Below, piece by piece: positions 25,583 through 34,864 of a stretch of 47,392 nucleotides of DNA. Source of the stretch: an uncultured Steroidobacter sp. (GTDB lineage: Bacteria; Pseudomonadota; Gammaproteobacteria; Steroidobacterales; Steroidobacteraceae); assembly GCA_946478975.1 (NCBI GenBank), contig CAMLEO010000013.1, forward strand, positions 1 through 47,392, given 5' to 3'. A model generated the notes under the pieces. That model had not been told where the DNA came from and searched no databases. It saw only the letters and a program-made list of their open reading frames with translations. Position numbers and translations under genes: made by a program. The stretch's first letter is position 1. Each line of letters starts with the position of its first letter.

Positions 25583-27382
25583 ATGGCGGTACCCATCGAA
25601 GACTACGCATTGATCGGAGATTGCGAGACGGCGGCGCTGGTGGCGCGCAACGGTTCGATCGACTGGCTGTGCTGGCCGCGCTTCGACTCGGATGCGTGTT
25701 TCGCCGCCTTGCTGGGGAATCGCCGCAATGGGCGCTGGATCGTCGCACCGGCGGAGCAGGCGAAGGTCACTCGTTGCTATCGCAAAGACACGCTGATTCT
25801 GGAAACACGCTTTGAGACCGAGACCGGCGTCGTCACGCTGATCGATTTCATGCCACCGCGCGGCGAGGGGTCGGACGTGGTGCGGATCGCGAAAGCCGAG
25901 AGCGGCGAAGTGAAGATGCACACCGAGCTGATCGTGCGGTTCGGTTACGGAGCATTCGTTCCCTGGGTCACGCGGGTCGCCGATGGAACGTGGCGCGCGG
26001 TCGCGGGGCCGGACATGCTCACGTGGAGCAGTACGGTGCCGCTGCATGGCGAAGATCACCGGACCGTCGGTGATTTCACCTTGAAAGCCGGTGAGCGTGC
26101 GTGTTTCGTGATGACCTACAGTCCTTCGTATCGAAGTGCGCCGCCTGTGCAAGCCGATGTCGACGCGGCGTTGAAGGACACAGAACAGTTCTGGCGCGAA
26201 TGGGCCGGCCGCAATCGGCTTCAGTGCAACTGGTCGCCTGCGGTCATGCGCTCGCTCATCACGTTGCGAGCGCTGATTTACGCGCCGACCGGCGGCATCG
26301 TCGCCGCTCCGACGACTTCACTTCCCGAGCGTCCCGGCGGGCAACGCAATTGGGACTATCGTTATTGCTGGCTGCGCGATGCCACGCTGACCTTGCTCGC
26401 GTTTCTCGACGCCGGCTATGTGAAAGAAGCGGAGGCGTGGCGCGATTGGCTGGTGCGCGCGGTCGCCGGCAGTCCCGAGCAGATGCAGATCATGTATGGC
26501 GTTGCCGGTGAACGCCGCTTGTCGGAATGGGAAGCGAGCTGGCTGCATGGTTACGGCGGCGCGCACCCGGTGCGCATCGGCAACGCCGCCCACTCACAAC
26601 TGCAATTGGATGTTTATGGCGAAGTGATGGACGCCTTGCACCAGGCGCGCAAAGCCGGCATCGACAAGCTCGATCGCGCCTGGAGCATTCAATGCGTGCT
26701 GCTCGAATGCCTGAAAGATTTGTGGAAGGAACCGGACTGCGGCATCTGGGAAGTTCGCGGGCCGTTACAACATTTCACGCATTCCAAGGTGATGTGCTGG
26801 GTGGCGTTCGATCGCGCGATCCGGGATGCCGAACATCACGGGTTCAAATGTCCCCTGGAGGAATGGCGCGCCACGCGTGCGGAGATTCACGCAGCCGTGT
26901 GCGAGAAAGGTTACGACGCGGAGCGCAACACATTCGTGCAGGCTTTTGGCTCGACGCAGCTGGATGCCAGCCTGCTGCTCATGCCGGTGCTGGGATTTTT
27001 GCCGGCGGACGATAAACGCGTGCTTGGTACGATCGCTGCCGTCGAGCGCTCGCTGCTGCGCGACGGCTTCGTGTATCGCTACGACTCCCGGGTTACGAAC
27101 GACGGCTTGCGCCAAAGCGAGGGAACGTTCCTCGCCTGCAGTTTCTGGCTCGTCGATGCGTACGCAATGTGCGGGCGGGAGCAGGAGGCGGTTGCGTTGT
27201 TCGAGCGATTGCTGGCGTTGTGCAACGATGTGGGCCTGCTGGCGGAAGAGTACGATCCGACCCACCGCCGCATGTTGGGAAATTTTCCGCAGGCATTCTC
27301 CCACTTATCGCTGGTGGCGTCCGCGTTCAACCTGTCGCAGCACCGGAAGCCGGTCAAGCAGCGCTCCGAGAAAGCCGCCTGA
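25583..27382 (+). CDS. Glycoside hydrolase family 15 protein (glucoamylase/trehalase-like)
   Basis: A 599-residue enzyme of the GH15 type, which removes glucose from alpha-glucans or hydrolyses trehalose. There is no signal peptide, so it acts in the cytoplasm. The N-terminus PIEDYALIGDCETAALVARNGSIDWLCWPRFDS is the diagnostic start of bacterial members. The active-site block RNWDYRYCWLRDATLTL is present, as is the late acidic motif LAEEYDP (553-559), which supplies the general base in the family. Length is normal. It is followed after about 100 bases by the hemerythrin gene; a functional link is not obvious. Confidence 0.88.
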   Translation: MAVPIEDYALIGDCETAALVARNGSIDWLCWPRFDSDACFAALLGNRRNGRWIVAPAEQAKVTRCYRKDTLILETRFETETGVVTLIDFMPPRGEGSDVVRIAKAESGEVKMHTELIVRFGYGAFVPWVTRVADGTWRAVAGPDMLTWSSTVPLHGEDHRTVGDFTLKAGERACFVMTYSPSYRSAPPVQADVDAALKDTEQFWREWAGRNRLQCNWSPAVMRSLITLRALIYAPTGGIVAAPTTSLPERPGGQRNWDYRYCWLRDATLTLLAFLDAGYVKEAEAWRDWLVRAVAGSPEQMQIMYGVAGERRLSEWEASWLHGYGGAHPVRIGNAAHSQLQLDVYGEVMDALHQARKAGIDKLDRAWSIQCVLLECLKDLWKEPDCGIWEVRGPLQHFTHSKVMCWVAFDRAIRDAEHHGFKCPLEEWRATRAEIHAAVCEKGYDAERNTFVQAFGSTQLDASLLLMPVLGFLPADDKRVLGTIAAVERSLLRDGFVYRYDSRVTNDGLRQSEGTFLACSFWLVDAYAMCGREQEAVALFERLLALCNDVGLLAEEYDPTHRRMLGNFPQAFSHLSLVASAFNLSQHRKPVKQRSEKAA

Positions 27383-27483
27383 GCCGGCAATTCATACAGG
27401 CCAGGGCGCGCCGCCGACCCGGACCTTTTGCGGCGGCTGACGCGTACCGTTGGCTGAAGCATGCGCTTTTCCTGGAGCAGGTC

Positions 27484-28107
27484 ATGAACGCCGCCGCCGA
27501 TCGTCTCACGCCTGGCATCACCACCATGATCCGTATGGATCATTCCTATGTGATGTCCTTGTTTCATCGCTACAAGGCCGATACGCCGCAGGGCAAGAAG
27601 CGGGCGCTGGTCACAAATGCCTGTCTCGCGATCCAGGTCCACGCGCAGCTCGAAGAGGAAATTTTCTATCCCGCGCTTCGCAACGTGCTCAGCGGCGATG
27701 AGGTGCTGGAGAAGAGCGAGCCGGAGCACGAGCAGATGCGCCGCTTGATGGACGAGCTGCGTCCGATGGCCGCCGCCGACGGCCAGCTCGGCGAAGCTTG
27801 CGATGAGAAGTTCCTGGAGCTGATGCGCTTGGTGATGCATCACGTCGCAGATGAGGAGACCAAACTGCTGCCTGCGGCCGAACGTTTGCTTAAAAGTCAG
27901 CTGGGCACGCTGGGCATGCAGATGACCCGCCGCCGCATCGAGCTGATGAAGCCGCATGCCGCCGAGTTCACAGCAAGCAGTATGCGCTCGTTCCCGGTGG
28001 GAGCGGCTACTGGCGCTGCGCTGGTAACAGCCGGCGCCGTCGCCATCGGCGCGATGCTGTTCGCTCGCACCAAGAAGCGAGGCCCAAGCTGGGCGCGGCG
28101 CACGTGA
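27484..28107 (+). CDS. Hemerythrin HHE-domain protein with C-terminal membrane anchor
   Basis: A 207-residue protein. Residues 10-130 form a four-helix HHE hemerythrin domain. Candidate di-iron ligands are His20, His53, Glu57, His82, His119/His120 and Glu124 (MDHSYVMSLF, QVHAQLEEEIF, EHEQMRR, HHVADEE). Such domains bind O2 or NO or store iron. A hydrophobic helix near the C-terminus (GAATGAALVTAGAVAIGAMLF) followed by Arg/Lys suggests tail-anchoring to the inner membrane, which is unusual for a plain HHE protein. GGAG lies 6-8 bases before the ATG. Confidence 0.82.
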   Translation: MNAAADRLTPGITTMIRMDHSYVMSLFHRYKADTPQGKKRALVTNACLAIQVHAQLEEEIFYPALRNVLSGDEVLEKSEPEHEQMRRLMDELRPMAAADGQLGEACDEKFLELMRLVMHHVADEETKLLPAAERLLKSQLGTLGMQMTRRRIELMKPHAAEFTASSMRSFPVGAATGAALVTAGAVAIGAMLFARTKKRGPSWARRT

Positions 28108-28119
28108 TCGAACAAACAT

Positions 28120-28671
28120 TTGGCTGAGTACCCTCCTGCACCCTGGAGATTGCACGGCGACGCCATCGTCGCAATGAAGCTCGTGCCGAAGGCGCAGGTG
28201 CAGCCGCTCGTGCCTGCGGACGCACGGATTGTTTGTATATGGCCCGGCCGAACGCTCGCGCTGCTCTATCTCGCGCACTATCGCGAAAGCCCCGTCGGCG
28301 AGTATCGAGAGCTCATCGTCGCACCGGGCTTGATTCACATGCGCGGTCGCGTCGGTTCATGGATCTCTCGCATCGTGGTTGACAGCGAGCGGTCCATGAT
28401 GGCTGGTCGCGCCATTTGGGGCTTGCCCAAAGAGTTGGCGGCCGACTTGCCTGCAAGATTTTCTTCGTCACGCTCGGCTGTGCGACTGCCATTCTTCGGC
28501 GCCGCTTTGACTCGCCTCGATGCCATCACCAGTTACTTCGTCGTGCGAGGGACGACGACAATCAGCGTGGGTCGGACCACGGGGCTGGAGGAGTTTGGAT
28601 TTGGCCGCGCGCACAGAATGTTTGTTTGTGCCGACCTGGATCTCACCGTCGGTGCGCCTCGGCGCATCTGA
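28120..28671 (+). CDS. Acetoacetate decarboxylase-family protein
   Basis: A 183-residue protein of the acetoacetate-decarboxylase (ADC) superfamily: [10 protein letters not shown] at the N-terminus, then [20 protein letters not shown] and a WGLPKELA block where ADC proteins carry the Schiff-base lysine region (Lys in LPKE). It is shorter than true acetoacetate decarboxylase (about 245 residues), so the reaction is uncertain. The conserved YPPAPW start requires the TTG at 28120, since the first ATG is at 28174; there is no clear ribosome site. It lies 12 bases after the hemerythrin gene, probably cotranscribed. Confidence 0.72.
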   Translation: MAEYPPAPWRLHGDAIVAMKLVPKAQVQPLVPADARIVCIWPGRTLALLYLAHYRESPVGEYRELIVAPGLIHMRGRVGSWISRIVVDSERSMMAGRAIWGLPKELAADLPARFSSSRSAVRLPFFGAALTRLDAITSYFVVRGTTTISVGRTTGLEEFGFGRAHRMFVCADLDLTVGAPRRI

Positions 28672-28677
28672 GCTGCA

Positions 28678-28704
28678 CTCGCAGCAACGCGAGAGCGCTG
28701 CGAG
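28678..28704 (+). terminator. Hairpin after the ADC-like gene
   Basis: CTCGCAGC pairs perfectly with GCTGCGAG (8 bp) around an 11-base loop, 6 bases after the stop at 28671. No T-run follows, so termination may be inefficient or Rho-assisted. Confidence 0.5.
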
Positions 28705-28846
28705 CGAACATCTTGGCGCAGTGCAGGGATCTTCAGTGCACCATTCATCCAACACCTGTGGCTTTCCGCGCTATGTGATCTTCAACACGTTCGGCCGCGC
28801 GATTGTGTCGACAATCCGCGCACGGTCGCACCATGGAGAAAACAAA

Positions 28847-30490
28847 ATGCGTAACAACGGCCCGGTGACTAACGAAGAGTATGTCGTTCCCGAAGGCGAG
28901 GTGATCATCACGCACACCGACCCTTCCAGTCGCATCACTTATGCGAATCCAGCTTTCCTGAGCAGCAGCCAGTTCTCGCTGGAGGAATGCCTGGGACAGC
29001 CGCAAAACATCGTGCGGCATCCCGATATGCCCAAAGAAGCGTTCGCCGACCTGTGGGCAACGGTCCGCGCCGGCAAAGGCTGGACGGGCATCGTCAAGAA
29101 TCGTCGCAAGAACGGCGGCTATTACTGGGTGCGAGCGAATGTCACACCCATGATGGACAGCGCCGGCCAGATCGTCGGCTACATGTCGGTTCGAGTGCGG
29201 CCGCGGCGGGACGAAATAGAACGGGCCGAGCGCGTCTACGAAGACATTCGCGCGAATCGCGCCGGCAGCCTGCGCATTCAACAAGGCAAGGTGGTGGATG
29301 TTTCTTTGCTCGGCAAGTTGCGGGAGCTGGCGCATCCGCCGCTGAGCAGCGGCACGTGGACGGTCGTGGGCGCCGTCTTCGCGCTGCTCGTCGCGATTGC
29401 CGCGATCAATGCGATCTCCGGCGGCGCCGGTCTCATCACCGGCCTGGCGGCGCTCGGCGCGCTGATCGCATTAGCAAACATCCTGTATATCCAAAGTCAG
29501 GTCGTAAAGCCGCTGCTGGCGCTGCGCGCAGCGGCGTATCAATTACTAAGGGGCGACACGGCCACGCGCATTCCCACAGACGGCGTGTGGTGTATTGCCG
29601 TAGTAGCGGAGGCGATGGAGCAGGTGCGCGTCAAGCTCGACGGCGTGCTGAAAGATAACTTGGATGCCGCGACCCAGGTGCGAGACCGGGTGTCCGAGGT
29701 GGTGGAAGCGAACGGCGAGATCACCCGACGCACCAACGAACACGCGGCCAGCCTGGAAGAAACAGCCGCCTCGGTCGAGGAATTGACCTCGACCGTGACT
29801 CGCAACACCGAAAGTGCCCGGCAGGCCGCGCAGCTGGCGCAAAGCGCATCGCAAGCGACGACGGCCGGGCGCGGCGTCGTCAGCGATGTTTATTCCACCA
29901 TGGACACGATCTCACAATCTTCCAAACGCATTGGCGACATCATTGGCTTGATCGATGAGATTGCGTTTCAGACCAATCTGCTGGCATTGAACGCGGCGGT
30001 CGAGGCGGCGCGAGCCGGCGATCAAGGCCGCGGATTCGCAGTGGTCGCCCAGGAAGTCCGTCAGCTGGCGCAGCGCTCGGCGACCTCGGCACGAGAGATC
30101 CGGCAACTGGTGCAGGAGTCGACCCAGACCGTGCAGCGGGGCGCGGAACTCGCGAGCGAGGCGGAAAAATCGATGCAGCAGGTGGTCGACTCGGTGCGGA
30201 AAGTCACCGAGATGGTGACCGAGATCGAGGCCGCCAGCCGCGAGCAGGCCGCCGGGATCGAGCAGATCAACAGCGCCATCCAGCACATGGACTCGATCAC
30301 CCAGGACGATGCGCAGATGGCGCAGCAGATGATGTCCACCGGCGCCGCCTTGCAGGAGCAGTCGGAGCAGATGCTGGCCGCGATCTCCTCGTTCTCCATG
30401 AACAAGGGGCACTCGCACGTCGTCAACCGCGGGCACGTATCTTCCGAGACCAGGGCCGCGATCGGCCCATCGATGCGGGCCGCCGCCTGA
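28847..30490 (+). CDS. Aer-like chemoreceptor (PAS + methyl-accepting signalling domain)
   Basis: A 547-residue receptor. The N-terminal PAS domain (about 15-130; [55 protein letters not shown]) resembles the FAD-binding PAS of Aer, which senses redox state or oxygen. Two adjacent hydrophobic segments (about 170-212) anchor it without a large periplasmic domain; a HAMP-like linker and the signalling domain follow. The conserved hairpin tip is [26 protein letters not shown] (about 365-390). There is no C-terminal pentapeptide for CheR docking. GGAG lies 8-9 bases before the ATG. No chemotaxis genes are adjacent. Confidence 0.9.
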   Translation: MRNNGPVTNEEYVVPEGEVIITHTDPSSRITYANPAFLSSSQFSLEECLGQPQNIVRHPDMPKEAFADLWATVRAGKGWTGIVKNRRKNGGYYWVRANVTPMMDSAGQIVGYMSVRVRPRRDEIERAERVYEDIRANRAGSLRIQQGKVVDVSLLGKLRELAHPPLSSGTWTVVGAVFALLVAIAAINAISGGAGLITGLAALGALIALANILYIQSQVVKPLLALRAAAYQLLRGDTATRIPTDGVWCIAVVAEAMEQVRVKLDGVLKDNLDAATQVRDRVSEVVEANGEITRRTNEHAASLEETAASVEELTSTVTRNTESARQAAQLAQSASQATTAGRGVVSDVYSTMDTISQSSKRIGDIIGLIDEIAFQTNLLALNAAVEAARAGDQGRGFAVVAQEVRQLAQRSATSAREIRQLVQESTQTVQRGAELASEAEKSMQQVVDSVRKVTEMVTEIEAASREQAAGIEQINSAIQHMDSITQDDAQMAQQMMSTGAALQEQSEQMLAAISSFSMNKGHSHVVNRGHVSSETRAAIGPSMRAAA

Positions 30491-30570
30491 TTGACGACGA
30501 CCGGTAGGAACCTGGACCGACGCTGCACGTTGAGCAAGGACGATGCACGGCGTTCGGGGGAACACCGCTC

Positions 30571-32310
30571 ATGGGGGCAATCTTCGGGGTTGTCGGCTGT
30601 GCGCCGCCGACAGAATTGAATGAGATGGGGGCGCGCCTCGCTCATCGGGGCGCGCGTGCGCAGTGGTGGAACCCTGCGCCCGGTGTGTATTTGGGTGCCA
30701 ATTCGGCCGATCCGCCGCGGCTTCACGAGCGCAACGGCGTGTTTGCAGTCATTGACCGCTCGCCCTTTGCCGCCCCCATCGATCATCCCATCGACGCGCT
30801 CGATCTGGACGCGGTGGCGCATCCGTTCGCACTCGCTGCGTGGGACGAACGCTCGCACACCCTATCGCTGGCGCGCGATTTCGTAGGGCAAAAGCCTCTG
30901 CATTACTGCCGACTGCCGGGCGGCGGCATCGCTTTTGCGACTGAGTACAAGGCGCTGCTGGCGTTGTCGCAGCTGAAGGTCGAGCCCGACCTGGACTCGC
31001 TCCAGTACATGCAGTGCTACAAGCGCACTCCGAGCGGACGAACGCTGTTGAGCGGCATCCAATCGGCACCGCCAGGCGCACTGATCCGACTGGACGCTTC
31101 TGGTGAAGTTCGCGATCGGCAATCGATGCGGCCGCTCACTGTCGATGTAAAACCGGTGGACGAACAAACGGCCTGCAGCGAGCTTGCACGACGCTTCGTC
31201 GAGGCGATCCGGCCGCTGGTCGCAGGCCGCGCTCGCATTGGCATCTCACTGAGCGGCGGCATCGATTCGATGAGCGTCGCCTATGCGTGTCGGCAATGTG
31301 CACCCGATGCCGAGCTCGTCGGGTTCACCGCCGGCAACGGCGCAGACGATCCCGAGATCAGCACGGCTTCGATTGTGATGGAGCGACTGCATGGGCGGCA
31401 CGTGCCGGTGGTGGTCACGACCGAGCCGCTGGTGGAACGTTTGCCGCACGCAGTGTGGGCGTTCGAAAGCCCCGTCGGGCGCACAGAAACATTTCAGGCG
31501 CTGGAGATTGCACGCGCCGCGCACCAGAACGGTTTCGACTGGTTGATGACTGGCATGGGCTCGGACAATCTGTTTGCCGGCATGCCCAAGCACAAGTTGC
31601 TGTGGCTCAGCCAATGCGTGCCGCCGTTGCGCAAGGATTTGCATGAATTCTATGCGCTCACTCAATCCGGCCGCGCGCCCGAGCGTCCGCTCGCGCAGCT
31701 GATGAATGTCACCTATTTTCGCGGCGCCGTCCCCAGCGTGCCGCGAGTGAAAGGTGCGCAGTTCCAGCCCGAGCTGCCGTCGCTGCCGCCGGCCGGGCCG
31801 GAGTTTTTGAACCAGGCGCTGGCCAGCAATGCCAACGACAACATCTCGCGCTCGCTGGTGCGGCTGGAGCGGCCGTTTCAGGCGTTCGGCGTGGATTTCG
31901 CGTCGCCGTTCTTCGATCGGCGCGTGATGGATTACGCGTTCCAACTGCCCAGCCGGTTCAAGATCCATCTCGGGCAGGAGAAATACATCCTGCGCCGGGC
32001 GATGCGCTCGCTGGTCAGCCCCGACTTGCTGGATATCCCGAAAGGAATATCGCGCATTCGCCAGGACGCAGCATTCGCGGCGACATTGTGGGGGTTGACT
32101 GCGCGATATTTGAATCCCGATCGCGTGCGTCGTCGCGGCTTCTTCGAGCCGGACGATGTCGCGCGGGTGCAGCGTTCGATCCGACGTGCGCACTATCACA
32201 CGGAGGCAGCGATGCGCCTGTGGACCATGATCGTCACCGAGATCTGGGCCGAGATTTATCTCGATCACCGCGGCCGTCGCCCCGATGCCTCGTGGCAGCG
32301 CGCCGCCTGA
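30571..32310 (+). CDS. Asparagine synthetase-like enzyme lacking the glutaminase cysteine
   Basis: A 579-residue protein with the two domains of glutamine-dependent asparagine synthetase. The N-terminal glutaminase-like domain starts MGAIFGVVG, whereas active enzymes start MCGI; residue 2 is Gly, so glutamine cannot be used in the normal way. The C-terminal synthetase domain keeps the ATP PP-loop SGGIDS (228-233), TGMGSDNLF and a KYILRRAM block. Known relatives that lost the Cys include beta-lactam synthetase; others make amides or macrolactams by adenylating a carboxylate. The role here is open. The neighbouring flippase and epimerase genes hint at surface polysaccharide or a small secondary metabolite. 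The stop abuts the convergent flippase gene. Confidence 0.85.
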   Translation: MGAIFGVVGCAPPTELNEMGARLAHRGARAQWWNPAPGVYLGANSADPPRLHERNGVFAVIDRSPFAAPIDHPIDALDLDAVAHPFALAAWDERSHTLSLARDFVGQKPLHYCRLPGGGIAFATEYKALLALSQLKVEPDLDSLQYMQCYKRTPSGRTLLSGIQSAPPGALIRLDASGEVRDRQSMRPLTVDVKPVDEQTACSELARRFVEAIRPLVAGRARIGISLSGGIDSMSVAYACRQCAPDAELVGFTAGNGADDPEISTASIVMERLHGRHVPVVVTTEPLVERLPHAVWAFESPVGRTETFQALEIARAAHQNGFDWLMTGMGSDNLFAGMPKHKLLWLSQCVPPLRKDLHEFYALTQSGRAPERPLAQLMNVTYFRGAVPSVPRVKGAQFQPELPSLPPAGPEFLNQALASNANDNISRSLVRLERPFQAFGVDFASPFFDRRVMDYAFQLPSRFKIHLGQEKYILRRAMRSLVSPDLLDIPKGISRIRQDAAFAATLWGLTARYLNPDRVRRRGFFEPDDVARVQRSIRRAHYHTEAAMRLWTMIVTEIWAEIYLDHRGRRPDASWQRAA

Positions 32311-33570
32311 TCACTCGGGCGCAGTTTGCAAACGGAATATTGCGTTGAATGCTAACGCCGTGGCGCCGACGGCGATTGCGGCCCATCCGGCGCCGAGCCC
32401 GAACACGACTGCATTCAAACCATAATGAGAGGCGAGGCGCGCGAGCACAACGGCCACAGCAATGCCGATCCAGCCGAGCACCGTCAATATGAACAGCTCG
32501 CGGGGCGTGCCAATGGCATTGACGACAGCCGCCGCGAGGCCTTCCCAAAGGCGTACGAATCCAACCAGGATGACTGCGGCTGTGAGCATGTGACCACCAT
32601 CGATCGCCGAGCGCGCCACCAGATGGATGATCCACGGTGTGAGCCAGAACAGCACCGGCGCCGCCAACGCGCCCACGCCGAACATCAACAGGCCTTCGTG
32701 ACGAAGGAGTTTGAGAGCGATGGTTCGATTCGCAGCGGCACGCAATCGCGGCACCATCGTGTGCCCGGCGCTGACCTGGAGCATGCGATACGGCGAGCCC
32801 GCGAGCGAGGCGACCAGCGAATATGCCGCCACGTCCTGCAGCGACAACACATCGCCGATCACCAGCCGATCCAGCTGCAGAAATACATTGAACGCGAGGC
32901 CGAAGCCGGCGGCGCTCAAACCTTCCGACCACAGCATGCGCACGCTGAGTGAGCCAGGATCCTCATCCTTCGCCGCATATCGCCATCCCAGTGCAGTCGT
33001 GATCAGATAACACAGCAGAATGAATACCGAGACGGTCATGGCCGAGCGCTGATTCGTCAGCAGCACCAGCGGCACGCTCGCAAGCAGCAGCCAGTTGTGA
33101 ATCTGGGTCAGCAGTAACGAGGTGCCAAATAAATGTCTCGATTGCATGACTGCGCCGGCGATGCGGCCGAGCGCGGCGGCCGCGACCGTCGCCGCCAGCA
33201 CATAGGTGATGGACCTGGGGAGTTGATAAGAAACAATCGCCACTGCGCCGATGACGACTGCGGCGAACGCAGCCAGCCACAGGCCATAACGAAACAACCG
33301 GCCTGTCGCGGCGAGGGTGTGGCGGTTCACCAGGGTTGGCAATCCAAGGCTGCCGAGCGCAGCGCCCACTTGGATCAGCGACAGCAACAGCGAAACGGCG
33401 CCGTACTCGCGCTCGGCCAGAACGCGAGCAAGGAGCAGATTTCCGAGCGCAAAGCCAGCGCCGCCGGCGGCCAGAATGGCGGCCGAGCGCAGCGCCGGTG
33501 AGCGCAGAGCGCCGCGAGCTGCGTTCAGAACGGCAGGCACGGCGCGGCCGGAATACGCATTCGATGCCAC
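32311..33570 (-). CDS. Polysaccharide flippase-like membrane protein (Wzx/MOP superfamily)
   Basis: A 419-residue integral membrane protein with about 12 hydrophobic helices, typical of lipid-linked oligosaccharide flippases: early LRSAAILAAGGAGFALGNLLLARVL, then REYGAVSLLLSLIQVGAALGSLGLP, and the mid-protein FNVFLQLDRLVIGDVLSLQDVAAY block that is characteristic of the family. It would move undecaprenyl-linked sugars across the inner membrane. The start is GTG with a weak ribosome site. It is divergent from the epimerase gene at 33702 and convergent with the asparagine synthetase-like gene. Confidence 0.82.
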   Translation of the reverse strand: MASNAYSGRAVPAVLNAARGALRSPALRSAAILAAGGAGFALGNLLLARVLAEREYGAVSLLLSLIQVGAALGSLGLPTLVNRHTLAATGRLFRYGLWLAAFAAVVIGAVAIVSYQLPRSITYVLAATVAAAALGRIAGAVMQSRHLFGTSLLLTQIHNWLLLASVPLVLLTNQRSAMTVSVFILLCYLITTALGWRYAAKDEDPGSLSVRMLWSEGLSAAGFGLAFNVFLQLDRLVIGDVLSLQDVAAYSLVASLAGSPYRMLQVSAGHTMVPRLRAAANRTIALKLLRHEGLLMFGVGALAAPVLFWLTPWIIHLVARSAIDGGHMLTAAVILVGFVRLWEGLAAAVVNAIGTPRELFILTVLGWIGIAVAVVLARLASHYGLNAVVFGLGAGWAAIAVGATALAFNAIFRLQTAPE

Positions 33571-33701
33571 CAGGGGTTTGTACTTCGTTGTGGCTGTGAA
33601 AATACCAACGTCATGCCCGCGGCAAAAGGTCCGACTGCGCTTTGGAACTTATACAGGCGGTCGGGCCTTGAATCCCGACGGGGTCGAGATGGGGTTGCCG
33701 A

Positions 33702-34727
33702 ATGAAGCTGCTCATCACTGGCGCGACGGGCCTGATCGGCTCGCACCTGGCCGGCGCTGCGCGTTTGCAGGGCCATCGCGTGATCGCGACCGGGCTCACC
33801 AACAACAGCCTGGAGCAGCAGCGCCAGCGTTCGCTCGAGAGCGCCGGCATTTCGGTGCTGATCGGCGAGTTGCAGGACCCGGCGTTCGCTGGTCGAGTCG
33901 TCGCCGGCTGCGATGCCGTCATTCACCTTGCGGCCGCACAGCATGAGGCCGGTGTCCCGGACGATTATTACTATCGCGCCAACGTCGACGCCACGCGCGT
34001 GCTGCTCGACGCCTGCGTAAACGCCGGCGTCAAACGTTTCCTGTATGGGAGCACGATCGGTGTATACGGCCAGGGCAGTGCCGAGGCGTTGGACGAGCAC
34101 TCGCCGCTGCAGCCCTCGAACATTTATGAAACGACCAAGCTCGCGGCGGAATCGCTGGTGAAGAGTCATGCGGGCCGGCTGGAAACGACCATCGCGCGCA
34201 TCTCGGAAACCTACGGCCCTGGCGATGGCCGGCTGCTGAAGTTGTTCAAGGCTGCCGATCGCGGTTTGTTTGTCTTGATCGGAGCCGGTTCCAATCTGCG
34301 CCAGCCCATCCATGTCACCGATCTGGTGCGTGGCCTGCTGTGCGCGGTTCAACATCCAGCTGCTGTCAGCGAGACATTCATTCTTGCCGGACCGAGTGCG
34401 ATCACCACGCGAGCGATGATCATAGATGTGGCCAAGGCGCTCGGCCGCGGCGGCACGACGCTGCGCATTCCCATGTATCCGGTGTTGCTGGCGGCAGTGA
34501 CCTGCGAGATTGTTTGCAAGCTGCTGCGAGTCTCGCCGCCGCTGCATCGTCGTCGCCTGGATTTCTTCCGCAAGTCGCTGTGGTTCTCGATCGACAAAGC
34601 TAAAACCTTGCTGGATTTCGAACCTACGACACCGTTCTCTGCCGGTGCTCGCGATACGCTGGCCTCGTATCGAAGCGTGGGGTGGGTGCGCTCGTCGGCG
34701 AACGCCTCCGAGCACAGCACCGTTTAA
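33702..34727 (+). CDS. NAD-dependent epimerase/dehydratase (extended SDR)
   Basis: A 341-residue enzyme of the extended short-chain dehydrogenase family, which usually modifies sugar nucleotides. The NAD-binding motif is LLITGATGLIGSHL (GxxGxxG). The catalytic Tyr142 and Lys146 are in YETTKLAAE, with the Ser/Thr region YGSTIGVYG before it. IHVTDLVRGLLCAV is the usual later block. Substrate specificity is not readable. Its place beside the flippase and asparagine synthetase-like genes fits polysaccharide building, although the SDR family also acts on other substrates such as 3-beta-hydroxysteroids. Confidence 0.85.
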   Translation: MKLLITGATGLIGSHLAGAARLQGHRVIATGLTNNSLEQQRQRSLESAGISVLIGELQDPAFAGRVVAGCDAVIHLAAAQHEAGVPDDYYYRANVDATRVLLDACVNAGVKRFLYGSTIGVYGQGSAEALDEHSPLQPSNIYETTKLAAESLVKSHAGRLETTIARISETYGPGDGRLLKLFKAADRGLFVLIGAGSNLRQPIHVTDLVRGLLCAVQHPAAVSETFILAGPSAITTRAMIIDVAKALGRGGTTLRIPMYPVLLAAVTCEIVCKLLRVSPPLHRRRLDFFRKSLWFSIDKAKTLLDFEPTTPFSAGARDTLASYRSVGWVRSSANASEHSTV

Positions 34728-34816
34728 CAGATTCTTGTATGCGACTGGCGACGTCGCTTTAGAACGTCACTGCGTATCAAACAATCCTGACGATAAGCTC
34801 CGCGCGATCTGGGGGA

Positions 34817-34830
34817 ACTCACCGGTGAGT
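34817..34830. promoter_or_regulatory. Perfect 14-bp palindrome before the G8 lipoprotein gene
   Basis: ACTCACC-GGTGAGT is fully symmetrical with no spacer and lies 34 bases before the chosen TTG start at 34865. It could be a dimer operator or a hairpin in the leader. No regulator is adjacent, so the assignment is tentative. Confidence 0.35.
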
Positions 34831-34864
34831 GAGTACTGCACGGCAGCTTCGCAAGGAGATTCGT

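Noticed and set aside
27169..27483. Upstream extension of the hemerythrin frame
   Set aside because: It overlaps the GH15 gene; the ATG at 27484 has its own GGAG site and starts the conserved domain.
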